A stretch of 64,000 nt of DNA from Shewanella electrica (GCF_022321485.1 NZ_JAKOGG010000007.1:1-64000), one strand, 5' to 3'. Shown: positions 1-10,013, counted from the first letter of the stretch. Made by a program: numbers and translations. The notes: a model not told the origin generated them from the letters alone.

Positions 1-76
1 GCGACATTAGCTCAGTTGGTAGAGCGATACCTTGCCAAGGTATAGGTCATCGGTTCGAACCCGATATGTCGCTCCA
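1..76 (+). tRNA. tRNA-Gly (anticodon GCC)
   Basis: A complete cloverleaf can be read. The acceptor arms GCGACAT and ATGTCGC are perfectly paired, followed by T and an encoded CCA end. The D arm contains AGCTCAGTTGGTAGAGC, and the T arm contains the GGTTCGAACCC core. The anticodon stem ATACC/GGTAT encloses loop TTGCCAA, giving anticodon GCC, which reads glycine GGC and GGU codons. The gene starts at base 1, so any promoter or neighbouring tRNA lies outside the window. Confidence 0.95.
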
Positions 77-311
77 ATTTCTCCTCGTTTTTTCTTCCCT
101 CAATAAGCTGTTATTTTTATCTGTAAATTCAGTCGCTAGACGCTGTAATTCCGTGATCTGCCGCTAGTTTCTTGCGCTTTCTCTAATATAGTGGTTATTT
201 TGACCAACGAAATATGACCGCCGTCATGTATTCCTGCGGCAGTAACTTACATAATGGACACAGAATAACTGCATCTACAGCAATTACCGCTGCCAATATG
301 GAGGGTGCCGA

Positions 312-767
312 ATGCGTATCCAACAACTGCGTGAACTACTCGATTTTGTGGCCGAATGTCATCTCGACATGGCCCAGTTGTACCATAGATTAAACGACCA
401 AGCTGACTCCACCCGCACCAAAATGTTGTTAGATTATTTTGAACAACACCAAAAAGGTGTGGCGCGTCATTTAGAAGATTACATTGAGGCGGCGCCGAAA
501 CGTGTGCTGGAAAGTTGGTACAAAGATTTTGTGTTTGAGGATTTCAAAACCCACTGCCAGAACACCATGTTGCCACCATCAATGACTGAAGACGATGTGT
601 TGGAACTGCATCTTGAGTTAGATAATTTGCTCATTGGGTTATTAGAGAAAACCGCTAACTCCTCCTCATCTGCTGAAGTGAAAAGCGCGTTGGAAGATCT
701 GGTGCGAGTGCAGAAAATCCATCAGCAACGGTTGGTACATAGCACTATGCGCATGGAAGATATTTAG
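312..767 (+). CDS. Conserved helical protein of unknown function, possibly ferritin-like
   Basis: This is a 151-residue protein with no signal peptide or membrane segment, so it should be cytoplasmic. The sequence looks almost entirely alpha-helical, with charged amphipathic stretches. Glu and His are spaced along the helices (for example around HQKGVARHLEDY at about residues 46-57 and ELHLELDN at about 97-104), which resembles a ferritin-like four-helix bundle. That resemblance is an impression from composition and spacing; metal ligands are not established. The start is supported by GGAGG at 300-304, seven bases before the ATG. The gene stands alone between the tRNA and nnr and ends in its own terminator. 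Confidence 0.6.
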   Translation: MRIQQLRELLDFVAECHLDMAQLYHRLNDQADSTRTKMLLDYFEQHQKGVARHLEDYIEAAPKRVLESWYKDFVFEDFKTHCQNTMLPPSMTEDDVLELHLELDNLLIGLLEKTANSSSSAEVKSALEDLVRVQKIHQQRLVHSTMRMEDI

Positions 768-794
768 TAAACGTGCTGATATATCTGTCAATTT

Positions 795-821
795 GCCCAG
801 CCTAGCTGGGCTTTTTGTTTT
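795..821 (+). terminator. Rho-independent terminator of the helical-protein gene
   Basis: GCCCAG (795-800) pairs with CTGGGC (806-811) around a five-base loop. A T-rich tail, TTTTTGTTTT, follows directly. It lies 28 bases after the stop at 767. Confidence 0.8.
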
Positions 822-889
822 ATTCAGCAGTAATATGATTAACTGCTTAAATGATATACGTCATAAATCGTACTCAATAAACTTGCTAG

Positions 890-1029
890 GCTGCGAAGGA
901 GCTGTTGCCGCAGCATGACTACAAGGCGCATTACCTGCTGTTAGCTGTAGCCAATGACTAGAACCGCTTAACAACGCTTATAAACTTCGTCGATTTTCGT
1001 GATGCAATGCAGCGACTTACGCTGCATTG
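890..1029. other. Structured intergenic stretch with two inverted repeats before nnr
   Basis: The 283-base gap between the first gene and nnr holds two hairpins. GCTGCG (890-895) pairs with CGCAGC (909-914). A perfect ten-base stem, CAATGCAGCG (1005-1014) with CGCTGCATTG (1020-1029), has a five-base loop and ends 11 bases before the nnr ribosome binding site. No T run follows either stem, so they do not look like terminators. They could be leader structure or remnants of a repeat. Confidence 0.5.
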
Positions 1030-1050
1030 GCTAGTAACAAAGGAGCCAAC

Positions 1051-2529
1051 ATGGCCCAAGACTTGTCACATCTGCCCAGCGCGTTATATCTCACCACCCA
1101 AGTGCGCCAAGCTGAGTTGGATTGGGCGCAACAGCATCAACAACCGTTATATGCGTTGGTCGAAAGTGCAGGTTTGGCGGCCTGCGATGTGCTGATGCCA
1201 CATCTGGCTGCAGGAGCGCGCGTGCTGGTGGTCGCAGGGCAAGGCAATAATGGTGCTGATGCCTTGATTTGTTACTTTTGGCTGCGGCAGCGTGGCATTA
1301 ATGCCACGTTATTCATCTTGCCCGCTAGCAAAGCCAGTGATGAGTGGCAACAGGCGTGGCAATTGTTAGGGCAACATGATTATTCCGCGGTTTATGAATT
1401 ACCTGACGTTAGCCACTATGATGTTATCGTTGATGGTTTGCTAGGAACTGGGGTTTCCGGCGAATTACGACCAAATTGCGCTGATGTCATCGCCCGCATT
1501 AATGGCGCAAACGCTTGGGTGCTGAGTCTCGATGTACCCTCCGGTATCAATGCTGATACGGGCGCGATGGCTGGTGGTGCGGTGATTGCTGATATGACCC
1601 TGTGCATGGGGGCTCTGAAGCAAGGGCTGCTGACAGGCGATGCGCGTAACTGCGCTGGCGAGCTAGTATTTGCTGAGTTGGGACTCAGCGAATTTTTGCC
1701 CGCGAGTGATGTGCAGCGTGTTGGCCGCGACTATCTTGCTAAGGTGTTGCCCGCCAGAGCGCGTAACGCCCATAAGGGCAGTAATGGCCGCGTGACGCTC
1801 ATTGGCGGCGATGTCGGTATGGCGGGTGCCATCTGCCTTGCTAGTGAAGCTTGTTTACGCAGCGGTGCAGGGCTAGTGGCCGTGGTGAGTCGACCAGAGC
1901 ATCAGTTGCTGCTCAACAGTCATCGCGCCGAGTTGATGTTTTGCGGTTGCGAGTTAGTGGATATGGAAGTGTATTCCCGTCTTGGTTGGGCCAATGTGTT
2001 AGTGCTTGGTCCCGGTCTAGGTAAACAGGACTGGGGCTACAACCTATTCAAAGCGGTGGCGTTGAGTGAAAAACCGGTAGTGGTTGATGCCGATGCGCTC
2101 AATCTGCTCAGTGAGGAACCGCGGCGTGATAACCAATGGGTGCTGACACCACATCCCGGTGAAGCATCACGTTTGCTCGGCTGTGATATCAAAACGGTTG
2201 AAGCCGACCGCTTTGCCGCCGTGCGCCAGTTACAGCAACGATACGGTGGCGTCGTGTTGCTCAAAGGTGCTGGTACGCTGATTTACGACGGTCAAAGCTT
2301 GTATGTCGCGCCAGTGGGAAATCCAGGCTTAGCCAGTGGTGGGTGCGGCGATGTGTTATCTGGTATAATCGGCGCGCTAATGGCGCAGGGGCTAACTCAT
2401 ACTCAAGCCACTGTTGCCGGCGTTATTATTCATGGCGAAGCTGCTGATAAGGCAGCCGTTGATGGTGAACGGGGCATGCTGGCGAGCGACCTGTTCCCGT
2501 GGATCCGCCGCTTGGTCAATACTGTGTAA
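1051..2529 (+). CDS. nnr: Bifunctional NAD(P)H-hydrate epimerase / ADP-dependent NAD(P)H-hydrate dehydratase
   Basis: This 492-residue fused repair enzyme restores NAD(P)H from its damaged hydrates. The N-terminal YjeF_N epimerase half (about residues 1-215) shows the VVAGQGNNGADAL nucleotide-binding motif and LDVPSGINADTG. The C-terminal carbohydrate-kinase-like dehydratase half carries HKGSNGRVTLIGG, LTPHPGEASRL and the anion-hole motif NPGLASGGCGDVLSG. I chose the ATG at 1051 because AGGAG stands at 1041-1045, five bases upstream; an in-frame TTG at 1027 has no comparable site. It heads the conserved nnr-tsaE-amiB-mutL-miaA-hfq run. Confidence 0.95.
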   Translation: MAQDLSHLPSALYLTTQVRQAELDWAQQHQQPLYALVESAGLAACDVLMPHLAAGARVLVVAGQGNNGADALICYFWLRQRGINATLFILPASKASDEWQQAWQLLGQHDYSAVYELPDVSHYDVIVDGLLGTGVSGELRPNCADVIARINGANAWVLSLDVPSGINADTGAMAGGAVIADMTLCMGALKQGLLTGDARNCAGELVFAELGLSEFLPASDVQRVGRDYLAKVLPARARNAHKGSNGRVTLIGGDVGMAGAICLASEACLRSGAGLVAVVSRPEHQLLLNSHRAELMFCGCELVDMEVYSRLGWANVLVLGPGLGKQDWGYNLFKAVALSEKPVVVDADALNLLSEEPRRDNQWVLTPHPGEASRLLGCDIKTVEADRFAAVRQLQQRYGGVVLLKGAGTLIYDGQSLYVAPVGNPGLASGGCGDVLSGIIGALMAQGLTHTQATVAGVIIHGEAADKAAVDGERGMLASDLFPWIRRLVNTV

Positions 2530-2531
2530 TC

Positions 2532-2546
2532 GGCAGCATAGCTGCC
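2532..2546 (+). other. Intercistronic hairpin between nnr and tsaE
   Basis: GGCAGC (2532-2537) pairs with GCTGCC (2541-2546) across a three-base loop, directly after the nnr stop codon. There is no T tract, so it may act as an mRNA-stabilising or partial-attenuation element inside the operon. Confidence 0.35.
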
Positions 2547-2562
2547 ACTATGGATGTAATAA

Positions 2563-3042
2563 ATGTCGACTGAAATACGTGTTTTGCAGCTAGCAGATGA
2601 AACAGCCACCGTAGCGTTAGGCCGCCAATTAGCAGCAGCGATAGAAGCGCCGTTAGTGATTTATCTGACCGGCGAACTCGGTGCTGGCAAAACCACCTTC
2701 AGCCGTGGTTTGATTCAAGCATTGGGACATCAAGGCGCGGTTAAGAGTCCGACTTATACACTGGTGGAACCGTATGAACTGCCAGATCTTGACGTGTATC
2801 ATTTTGATTTGTATCGATTAAGTGACCCAGAAGAGTTAGAATTTATGGGCATTCGTGACTATTTCTCTGAGCGCAGCTTATGTTTGGTGGAGTGGCCAGA
2901 GCAAGGACACGGTTGCTTACCGCCTGCTGATATACATATACACATTAAATATGTTAATACTGGCAGAGAAATAACCCTAGAAGCCTCGTCTCCTGCTGGC
3001 AAGGTGCTATTAGATAACATAAATAACAATGCCGAAAACTAA
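2563..3042 (+). CDS. tsaE: tRNA N6-threonylcarbamoyladenosine biosynthesis ATPase TsaE
   Basis: This 159-residue P-loop protein belongs to the TsaBCDE machinery that makes t6A37 in ANN-decoding tRNAs. The Walker A motif [13 protein letters not shown] lies at about residues 37-49. The family motifs [10 protein letters not shown] and YHFDLYRL follow, then a Walker-B-like [10 protein letters not shown] segment. Length matches the family (about 150). The gene starts 33 bases after nnr and overlaps amiB by 14 bases, so the two are probably translationally coupled. Cytoplasmic. Confidence 0.95.
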   Translation: MSTEIRVLQLADETATVALGRQLAAAIEAPLVIYLTGELGAGKTTFSRGLIQALGHQGAVKSPTYTLVEPYELPDLDVYHFDLYRLSDPEELEFMGIRDYFSERSLCLVEWPEQGHGCLPPADIHIHIKYVNTGREITLEASSPAGKVLLDNINNNAEN

Positions 3043-4366
3043 TAACATCTCGTTGTTTGCCATAGCGCTGGCGCTGCTGTCATGTATCAGCACCTCGGCT
3101 TTGGCAGCCAATACCCTAAATAGTGTCCGTATCTGGGCCGCACCAGACTCTACGCGTGTGGTTTTCGATTTGGGCAGTAAACCCGATTATCAATCATTTA
3201 CACTCACTAATCCCGAGCGTTTGGTGATCGACCTCGATCAAACCGTGCAAGGCAGCAAGGTCTCGTTAGATAAACTCGAAAACAACAGTGCCTTGGTTAA
3301 ACGCGTGCGTTTCAGTAAACCGCCCAAAAAAGGCACCCTGCGTTTAGTGGTCGATTTAAAGCAGGCCGCGCAAGCTAACCTATTTTCATTACCGCCGACG
3401 GGGCCTTATGGCGATCGTCTGGTACTCGATTTTGAACAAGGCTCTGGCGGTCAAAGCAGTGTTAAGCAGGATCTCAATCGTAATCAGTCTACTGAACGCG
3501 ACGTTATCATTGCCGTTGATGCTGGACATGGCGGTGATGATCCAGGCTCCATCGGGCCCTCTGGAACTTATGAAAAAGGGATTGCTTTAGCTATTGCAAC
3601 AAAGCTGGCGGATAAACTGAATGCGGTTGATGGCATCACCGCTATCATGATTCGCAAAGGCGATTATTTTGTCGATCTTAACCATCGGTCTGAATTAGCG
3701 CGAAAGGCCAAAGCCGATTTATTGGTATCTGTGCACGCCGATGCATTTACCTCACCGCAACCGCGTGGTGCCTCGGTATGGGTGCTATCCAACCGCCGCG
3801 CTAACTCTGAGATGGGGCGCTTGTTAGAAAAAGGTGATCAAGTTTCACAGTTACTTGGTGGTGTAGGTGAAATTGTGCAAAACACAGATAGTGAACAGTA
3901 TCTGATGCGCACCTTGATTGATATGTCGATGGACAACTCACGTTCAGCGGGCTACCAAGTGGCCAGCAATGTGCTGAGCCAACTAGGTAAGGTGACTGAA
4001 CTGCATAAGAGTCGTCCTGAGTATGCGAGTTTAGCGGTGTTAAAAGCGCCTGATATCCCCTCTTTGTTGGTAGAGACTGGTTACATTTCTAATCCGCAAG
4101 AAGAGAAATTATTGCGTAGCTCATCGCATCAGCAGCGAGTTGCCAATGCCATTTTTAATGGCATTTCTCACTATTTCCACAGTTACCCGCCAGAAGGAAC
4201 ATTACTTGCGAAACGCTCATCAGTGAAACATAAAGTGAAGAGTGGCGAGTCCTTATCCATAATTTCAGCACGTTATAACGTGTCAATTGATGCAATCAAA
4301 AAGGCCAATAACCTCAAGTCAGATGTCGTGCGCATTGGCCAGCAACTCATCATACCAAGAGCCTGA
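3029..4366 (+). CDS. amiB: N-acetylmuramoyl-L-alanine amidase, AmiB/AmiC type with LysM
   Basis: This periplasmic zinc amidase removes the peptide stem from peptidoglycan during daughter-cell separation. The 445 residues show a signal peptide (about 1-26, ending TSALA), an AMIN septal-targeting domain (about 30-130), an Amidase_3 catalytic domain (about 158-380) and a C-terminal LysM module (about 399-444) that binds glycan. Catalytic-region motifs visible are [10 protein letters not shown], the Glu in [15 protein letters not shown] and LVETGYISN. The E. coli AmiB gene sits in the same place before mutL. AmiC is the other possible name, since both share this architecture. Confidence 0.9.
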   Translation: MPKTNNISLFAIALALLSCISTSALAANTLNSVRIWAAPDSTRVVFDLGSKPDYQSFTLTNPERLVIDLDQTVQGSKVSLDKLENNSALVKRVRFSKPPKKGTLRLVVDLKQAAQANLFSLPPTGPYGDRLVLDFEQGSGGQSSVKQDLNRNQSTERDVIIAVDAGHGGDDPGSIGPSGTYEKGIALAIATKLADKLNAVDGITAIMIRKGDYFVDLNHRSELARKAKADLLVSVHADAFTSPQPRGASVWVLSNRRANSEMGRLLEKGDQVSQLLGGVGEIVQNTDSEQYLMRTLIDMSMDNSRSAGYQVASNVLSQLGKVTELHKSRPEYASLAVLKAPDIPSLLVETGYISNPQEEKLLRSSSHQQRVANAIFNGISHYFHSYPPEGTLLAKRSSVKHKVKSGESLSIISARYNVSIDAIKKANNLKSDVVRIGQQLIIPRA

Positions 4367-4373
4367 GGTCGGT

Positions 4374-6191
4374 ATGGCAATTCGCATATTACCGCCGCAA
4401 CTTGCTAACCAGATTGCGGCGGGAGAGGTGGTGGAACGTCCCGCTTCTGTGGTCAAAGAGCTGGTAGAGAACAGCCTCGATGCCGGCGCAACGCGTGTCG
4501 ACATTGATATCGAAAAGGGCGGCGCTAAGCTGATCCGCATCCAAGACAACGGCGGCGGTATTGCCAAGGATGAACTGGCATTGGCGTTATCGCGTCATGC
4601 CACGTCGAAACTCGGCAGCATTGATGACCTTGAAGCGATCTTAAGTTTCGGGTTCCGTGGTGAGGCACTGGCAAGTATCAGCTCCGTATCACGTTTAACG
4701 TTGACCTCCAAAACGGCTGAGCAAACCGAAGCTTGGCTGGCCTATGCCGAAGGTTCAGAAATGGCCGTTAAAGTCATGCCTGCCGCGCATCCACAAGGCA
4801 CCACCATTGAAGTGGCCGACCTGTTTTTTAACACGCCAGCACGGCGGCGTTTCCTTAAAAGCGATAAAACAGAGTTTACCCATATCGATGAGTGGCTCAA
4901 ACGCATCGCCATCGCGCGGCCTGAAATCCACTTAACGCTCAAACATAACGGTAAGCAGGTGCGTAATTATCGCCCCGCGCATACTGAATCACAGCTATTG
5001 CAACGGTTGACTCAAGTGTGTGGCCGCGCCTTTGCTGAGCAAGCGGTTAGCGTGAGTTGCGAGCATGACGGCCTGCGTCTTACCGGTTATTTGCAGTCAC
5101 CGATGCAGCAAGACTTGGTCGATGCTCACTATTTTTATGTCAACGGCCGCCATGTGCGTGATCGTTTAGTCACTCATGCGGTGAAACAGGCATTTGCTGG
5201 ACAGACCGAAGTCGAACAACCCGGTTATGTATTGATGCTACAGCTTGACCCGCACCAAGTGGATGTCAACGTGCATCCCGCCAAACATGAAGTGCGGTTT
5301 CACGAAGCACGTATGGTGCATGATTTTGTGTTGCAGGGATTGTCTTCCGCATTGGAACAATGCTGGTCATTGTCAGTGGACCAACAAGTGGTTGAGCCAC
5401 AACCAATTAAGTCGCAGTTAAGCCAGCCTCCTTATCATCGCCCGCCTGAAAGTCATGGTGTGCCAGCGGCAAATCAAGCGGCGGATATCGACTATGAAAC
5501 CGGTGAGTATCGACCAAGCCGCGCTAATCAGGGCTCGTTCAACAGCGGTTCAGCTGGGCGTCAATATGGTGCTAGTTCGCCTTCACGCACGGCAGTGAGA
5601 AATTACGGTGCGTTGATCAGCACGCCGATGCCATTGCATGAAGCCAAAGCGGATATGGTGGCCCCGGCGGTGAGTGATATGCCACCGCTACTTGACGGCG
5701 ATTTTTGGGTGTTGGTGGATGGCTATCAACTGAGTTTGTTGGCGGTCAAGCAGGTAGCTAAACAACTGTCGCAGGCCGAGATATTAGCTAAGTTGGCCGA
5801 TGGCTTGCCGATGCAACCGTTACTGATGCCAGTAGCGGTGAGCTTACAGAGCCACTGGCGACCACTGTTGCAAAAACAAGCAGAACAGTTGGAAAAACTC
5901 GGTTTATCGCTCAACCCACATCAACGGCAGTTGATAATTAAGAAAGTGCCCCCATATCTTCGGGAAACACAGTTAGCGCAAGTCATCCCCGAGTTACTGG
6001 ATTGGATGGTTGAGGCAGAACGTAGTAGCAGTGAATTAGCTGCGTGGATCGCCGAACAATACGCTAAAGGTTATGTTGCTGCCCCAAGAGTTTGGCAGCA
6101 GTTTTCTCAAGCTGACGCAGCATTGCAGCAGCAAATATTGAAGTTTGTTAAGGTGCTACCTTGGCAACAATGGATGAGTACATCAGATTGA
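4374..6191 (+). CDS. mutL: DNA mismatch repair protein MutL
   Basis: This 605-residue GHKL ATPase couples MutS mismatch recognition to downstream excision. The N-terminal ATPase shows [11 protein letters not shown] (motif I), IQDNGGGI (motif II) and [11 protein letters not shown] (motif III). A variable, low-complexity linker (about residues 340-430) leads to the C-terminal dimerisation domain. I see no DQHAxxExE endonuclease motif, as expected in gammaproteobacteria that use MutH. The ATG at 4374 follows GAGGT and gives the canonical [19 protein letters not shown] start; an open frame extends further upstream inside amiB but is unlikely to be used. The 3' end overlaps miaA. Confidence 0.97.
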   Translation: MAIRILPPQLANQIAAGEVVERPASVVKELVENSLDAGATRVDIDIEKGGAKLIRIQDNGGGIAKDELALALSRHATSKLGSIDDLEAILSFGFRGEALASISSVSRLTLTSKTAEQTEAWLAYAEGSEMAVKVMPAAHPQGTTIEVADLFFNTPARRRFLKSDKTEFTHIDEWLKRIAIARPEIHLTLKHNGKQVRNYRPAHTESQLLQRLTQVCGRAFAEQAVSVSCEHDGLRLTGYLQSPMQQDLVDAHYFYVNGRHVRDRLVTHAVKQAFAGQTEVEQPGYVLMLQLDPHQVDVNVHPAKHEVRFHEARMVHDFVLQGLSSALEQCWSLSVDQQVVEPQPIKSQLSQPPYHRPPESHGVPAANQAADIDYETGEYRPSRANQGSFNSGSAGRQYGASSPSRTAVRNYGALISTPMPLHEAKADMVAPAVSDMPPLLDGDFWVLVDGYQLSLLAVKQVAKQLSQAEILAKLADGLPMQPLLMPVAVSLQSHWRPLLQKQAEQLEKLGLSLNPHQRQLIIKKVPPYLRETQLAQVIPELLDWMVEAERSSSELAAWIAEQYAKGYVAAPRVWQQFSQADAALQQQILKFVKVLPWQQWMSTSD

Positions 6192-7114
6192 CGGTTGCAG
6201 AAACGCCAAGCGTAATCACCCTAATGGGGCCAACGGCATCAGGTAAAACCGATTTAGCCATTGCGTTAGCTGAGCAGCACAATTGTGAAATTGTCTCAGT
6301 TGATTCGGCACTGATTTACCGTGAGATGGATATTGGTACCGCTAAGCCTTCTGCCGCTGAGCTAGCACGTGCTCCCCATCGATTGATTGATATTTTAGAT
6401 CCAAAAGAGAGCTACTCAGCCGCCGATTTTCGGGCCGATTGTTTAGCTGAGATTGAAGCTATCATCAGTAAAGGCAAAACGCCGTTATTGGTGGGTGGCA
6501 CCATGATGTACTTCAAGGCGTTACTGGAAGGTTTATCTCCGTTGCCAAGTGCTGATGACGACATCCGTGCTGACATCCAAGCCGAGGCTGACGCGATGGG
6601 TTGGCAAGCGCTGCATGAGCAACTGGCTAAAATTGACCCGGTATCCGCTGCCAGAATTCATCCCAACGATCCGCAGCGATTATCGCGGGCGTTAGAAGTT
6701 TACCGCATCAGCGGTCAATCATTGACTGAACTGACGCAAACAAAGGCAGCAGCCTTTCCCTATAAAACTGTGCAGTTTGCCATTGCACCAAGTGACCGAA
6801 AAGTACTACACGAGCGAATTGCGCTGCGATTCAAGCAGATGCTCTCACTCGGTTTTATTGAAGAAGTTGAGCGTTTACGCGCCAGAGATGATTTACACTT
6901 AGAGCTACCGTCGATGCGTTGTGTAGGATATCGACAGTGTTGGCAGTATCTCGACGGTGAATTTGACCGTGAAAATATGACAGAAAAAGCCATTGCTGCT
7001 ACTAGGCAATTGGCTAAGCGTCAATTAACATGGTTGCGGGGGTGGCCAGAGTTACATTGGCTCGAAAGCGGTGAAAAAAGTAATTTAGTTACAGTGATAC
7101 ACCAAAGCCGCTAG
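6170..7114 (+). CDS. miaA: tRNA dimethylallyltransferase (i6A37)
   Basis: MiaA adds a dimethylallyl group to A37 of tRNAs that read UNN codons. The P-loop [12 protein letters not shown] sits near residue 20, followed by the substrate motifs [28 protein letters not shown] and SMRCVGYRQ. The 314-residue length is normal. The start is uncertain: ATG 6170 is chosen, but an in-frame TTG at 6161 lies five bases after AGGTG (6151-6155) and would add three residues. Either start falls inside the mutL 3' end, so the genes are coupled. Confidence 0.93.
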   Translation: MDEYIRLTVAETPSVITLMGPTASGKTDLAIALAEQHNCEIVSVDSALIYREMDIGTAKPSAAELARAPHRLIDILDPKESYSAADFRADCLAEIEAIISKGKTPLLVGGTMMYFKALLEGLSPLPSADDDIRADIQAEADAMGWQALHEQLAKIDPVSAARIHPNDPQRLSRALEVYRISGQSLTELTQTKAAAFPYKTVQFAIAPSDRKVLHERIALRFKQMLSLGFIEEVERLRARDDLHLELPSMRCVGYRQCWQYLDGEFDRENMTEKAIAATRQLAKRQLTWLRGWPELHWLESGEKSNLVTVIHQSR

Positions 7115-7131
7115 CTTAATGGCCCTTGCTG

Positions 7132-7137
7132 TATAAT
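7132..7137 (+). promoter_or_regulatory. Candidate -10 element for hfq
   Basis: A perfect TATAAT lies 61 bases before the hfq ATG, just after the miaA stop. No convincing -35 box is seen at 16-18 bases, so this is tentative. In E. coli, hfq also has promoters near and inside miaA. Confidence 0.3.
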
Positions 7138-7197
7138 ACTAAAACTAAATAAGAAAGTGTCACTGTTGGATTAATATAAAGCAAAAAGGATATAAAA

Positions 7198-7476
7198 ATG
7201 GCTAAGGGGCAATCATTACAAGACCCATTCTTGAATGCGTTACGCCGTGAGCGCGTTCCTGTTTCTATCTACCTAGTGAACGGTATTAAATTACAAGGAC
7301 AGGTAGAGTCTTTTGATCAATTTGTTATTTTGTTGAAAAACACCGTTAGTCAAATGGTGTACAAGCACGCTATCTCAACAGTAGTACCTTCGCGTCCATT
7401 CAATATGGGCAGCGGAAGTCATCAAGGCGGTCAAGCTGGATATAACGGCCAGCAAGACGATAGCAGCGAACAGTAA
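7198..7476 (+). CDS. hfq: RNA chaperone Hfq
   Basis: This 92-residue Sm-like protein forms a hexamer that pairs small RNAs with mRNAs and affects mRNA decay. The N-terminal [18 protein letters not shown] and Sm1 region [19 protein letters not shown] are canonical, and Sm2 shows [13 protein letters not shown]. The C-terminal tail (about residues 67-92) is Gly/Ser/Gln-rich and shorter than in E. coli. AAAAGGA precedes the ATG. It sits between miaA and hflX as in most gammaproteobacteria. Confidence 0.98.
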   Translation: MAKGQSLQDPFLNALRRERVPVSIYLVNGIKLQGQVESFDQFVILLKNTVSQMVYKHAISTVVPSRPFNMGSGSHQGGQAGYNGQQDDSSEQ

Positions 7477-7497
7477 AAGTATTAAGGAGTCCACTTC

Positions 7498-8817
7498 TTG
7501 TTTGAACGCTATGAGGCGGGGGAGACAGCCGTTCTGGTTCATCTGGATTTTTCCGATGAAGACAGCAGAGAAGATCTCCTTGAATTGCAACTGTTGGTTG
7601 AATCGGCAGGGGCACGTTCAGTCGGTGTTATAACAGGAAGTCGTAAAACGCCTGATCGCAAATATTTTGTTGGCACAGGTAAAGCTGAAGAGTTGGCCGC
7701 ATTCGTGGCTGCCACCGAAGCTAATGTGGTGATTTTTAACCACGCATTGTCGCCAGCGCAAGAACGTAACTTGGAAGCTTTGTGCCATTGCCGGGTACTT
7801 GATCGCACCACGTTGATTCTTGATATTTTCGCTCAGCGCGCGAGAACGCACGAAGGGAAGCTACAGGTGGAGCTAGCGCAGCTTCGTCACATGTCGACGC
7901 GTTTGATTCGTGGTTGGACTCACCTTGAACGTCAGAAGGGCGGTATTGGTCTGCGTGGTCCTGGGGAAACTCAGCTGGAGACCGACCGCCGTCTGTTGCG
8001 TGGCCGCATCAAGTACATTAACCGACGCCTTGAAAAAGTCGATAAACAACGTGAACAGAGTCGTCGTGCGCGCAAGCGTAGCGATATGGCAACGGTATCG
8101 TTAGTGGGTTATACCAATGCGGGTAAATCTACGCTATTTAATACCTTAACCTCTTCTACTGTTTACGCGGCGGATCAGCTGTTTGCGACATTGGATCCAA
8201 CCTTACGTAAACTCGACTTAGCACACCAATCGGTGTTTTTGGCCGATACGGTGGGCTTTATTCGCCATCTGCCGCACGAATTGGTGGCAGCATTTAAAGC
8301 CACATTGCAGGAGACGCGGCAAGCCGACCTGTTGTTACATGTGGTCGATTGTGCCGATGACAATATGGATGACAATTTCGCCCAAGTGCAACACGTGTTG
8401 CAAGAGATTGATGCAGGCGATATTCCACAACTCATTGTGTGCAACAAGATTGATTTGCTCGAAGAAGCTCAGCCAAAAATTGATGTTGACGGTGAAGGCA
8501 AACCTTACCGGGTTTGGGTGTCGGCACAGCAGCAATTAGGGTTAGATTCGCTGCTAGAGGCGGTCGAGCAACTCATTGGTCAGCATATTGTTGATCTTGA
8601 TTTGAAACTACCTGCAGCGGCAGGTAAATATGTCAGTCAGTTTTTCCGTTTAGAGGCGATACAACAGCAGTCCTATGACGATGAAGGCAACTGTTTGCTG
8701 AATGTGAAATTACCAGAAGCAGATTGGAACCGCATGGTCAAACAAAGTGATGGTGAGTTGGACAGTTTTGTGGTGGAAACTGTCGCCGATGATGAAACGG
8801 ATACTATTATTCAATAA
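7498..8817 (+). CDS. hflX: Ribosome-associated GTPase HflX
   Basis: HflX binds and splits stalled 70S ribosomes. The 439 residues contain the N-terminal HflX domain (ITGSRKTPDRKYFVGTGKAEE, ALSPAQERNLE), the linker motif GGIGLRGPGETQLETDRR and an Obg-like G domain (G1 GYTNAGKST, G3 DTVGF, G4 NKID). The start codon is TTG at 7498. The next residues (FERYEAGE) align with the usual HflX N-terminus, and AAGGAG at 7484-7489 is correctly spaced. The rare start may lower expression compared with hfq 21 bases upstream. Confidence 0.95.
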   Translation: MFERYEAGETAVLVHLDFSDEDSREDLLELQLLVESAGARSVGVITGSRKTPDRKYFVGTGKAEELAAFVAATEANVVIFNHALSPAQERNLEALCHCRVLDRTTLILDIFAQRARTHEGKLQVELAQLRHMSTRLIRGWTHLERQKGGIGLRGPGETQLETDRRLLRGRIKYINRRLEKVDKQREQSRRARKRSDMATVSLVGYTNAGKSTLFNTLTSSTVYAADQLFATLDPTLRKLDLAHQSVFLADTVGFIRHLPHELVAAFKATLQETRQADLLLHVVDCADDNMDDNFAQVQHVLQEIDAGDIPQLIVCNKIDLLEEAQPKIDVDGEGKPYRVWVSAQQQLGLDSLLEAVEQLIGQHIVDLDLKLPAAAGKYVSQFFRLEAIQQQSYDDEGNCLLNVKLPEADWNRMVKQSDGELDSFVVETVADDETDTIIQ

Positions 8818-8849
8818 CCCTGTGTATTCATTCTGTTATGGAGTGTTCA

Positions 8850-10010
8850 ATGGCTTGGAATGAGCCCGGTAACAAGGGTAAAGATCCTTGGGGAAATAAA
8901 GGTGGGAATGATAAAGGACCACCAGATGTCGATGAAGTGTTTCGCAAACTGTCGAAGCGCTTTGGTGGTTCAGGTGGCGGTAGCGGCTTTAGCTTTGGTG
9001 CGCTCGCCATTGTCGTTGTCATCGCCGTAGTTGTTTGGGGCTTGTCTGGCTTCTACACCATTAAAGAAGCACAACGTGGCGTAGTGATGCGCTTCGGACA
9101 GCACATTGGTGAAGTTGGCCCAGGTTTGCACTGGAAAGCGACGTTCGTCGATTCGGTACTGCCGGTTGATGTGTCAACCGTACGCTCAATTCCTGCGTCT
9201 GGCAGCATGCTTACTGCTGACGAAAACGTGGTGCAGGTTGAGTTGGATGTGCAGTTCAAAGTCAATAACGCCTACAACTATCTGTTTAGCGCGGTTGATC
9301 CACAATCTAGCTTAAGTGAAGCGACCGATAGTGCGCTGCGCTATGTGGTTGGTCATTCTCGTATGGATGATATTCTGACTACCGGCCGTGCCACCATTCG
9401 TGACAATACTTGGGCGGAAATCGAACGCATTATCGAACCTTATAAACTGGGTTTGACGATTGTCGACGTTAACTTCTTACCAGCGCGCCCGCCGGAAGAA
9501 GTGAAAGAAGCTTTTGATGATGCGATTTCGGCACAGGAAGACGAGCAACGCTTTATTCGTGAAGCGGAAGCTTATGAGCGTGAAATTGAGCCGAAAGCGC
9601 GTGGTCAGGTACAACGTATCAGCCAAGATGCGCGTGCTTACAAAGAGCGTGTAGTACAGGATGCAGAAGGTGCAGTAGCGCGTTTCGACAAGTTGTTGCC
9701 GGAATACAAACAAGCGCCAGAAGTGACCCGTAAACGTCTCTATTTAGACGCAATGCAAGAGGTGTTTAGCGGTACTGATAAAGTGTTGGTTGATAGTAAA
9801 AACAGCAACAACATGATGTACTTGCCGCTGGATAAAATGATGAACAAACGTGCTGCGTCAAATGCTGACAGTAACGGTCAAGTCCCCGTGACTCAGTATA
9901 ACAACAGCACATCGCTCGATAGTTCATCTGGTAACAGCTCAAGCAGCTATTCAGTGAATGATGGTCGTATTCCGCGTGAAGCGCGTGTCCGTCAGGCAAG
10001 AGGAGAATAA
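8850..10010 (+). CDS. hflK: FtsH protease regulator subunit HflK
   Basis: HflK and HflC form a membrane complex that surrounds FtsH and modulates its degradation of membrane proteins. The 386 residues have a Gly/Asn/Asp-rich N-terminus (MAWNEPGNKGKDPWG), one transmembrane helix (about 50-70), a SPFH/band-7 domain starting at YTIKEAQRGVV, a charged helical region and a Ser/Asn-rich tail. The ATG at 8850 is chosen because family members start MAWN and GGAGTG precedes it; the ATG at 8838 would add four residues. hflC follows after three bases. Confidence 0.95.
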   Translation: MAWNEPGNKGKDPWGNKGGNDKGPPDVDEVFRKLSKRFGGSGGGSGFSFGALAIVVVIAVVVWGLSGFYTIKEAQRGVVMRFGQHIGEVGPGLHWKATFVDSVLPVDVSTVRSIPASGSMLTADENVVQVELDVQFKVNNAYNYLFSAVDPQSSLSEATDSALRYVVGHSRMDDILTTGRATIRDNTWAEIERIIEPYKLGLTIVDVNFLPARPPEEVKEAFDDAISAQEDEQRFIREAEAYEREIEPKARGQVQRISQDARAYKERVVQDAEGAVARFDKLLPEYKQAPEVTRKRLYLDAMQEVFSGTDKVLVDSKNSNNMMYLPLDKMMNKRAASNADSNGQVPVTQYNNSTSLDSSSGNSSSSYSVNDGRIPREARVRQARGE

Positions 10011-10013
10011 TCG

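Noticed and set aside
1-76. tRNA-associated integration site
   Set aside because: No integrase, direct repeat of the tRNA 3' end or island-like DNA follows the tRNA.
198-235. Promoter with TTGACC before the first gene
   Set aside because: No acceptable -10 lies 16-18 bases downstream.
7375-7851. Minus-strand frames over the hfq/hflX junction
   Set aside because: They overlap two conserved genes and show no start signals.
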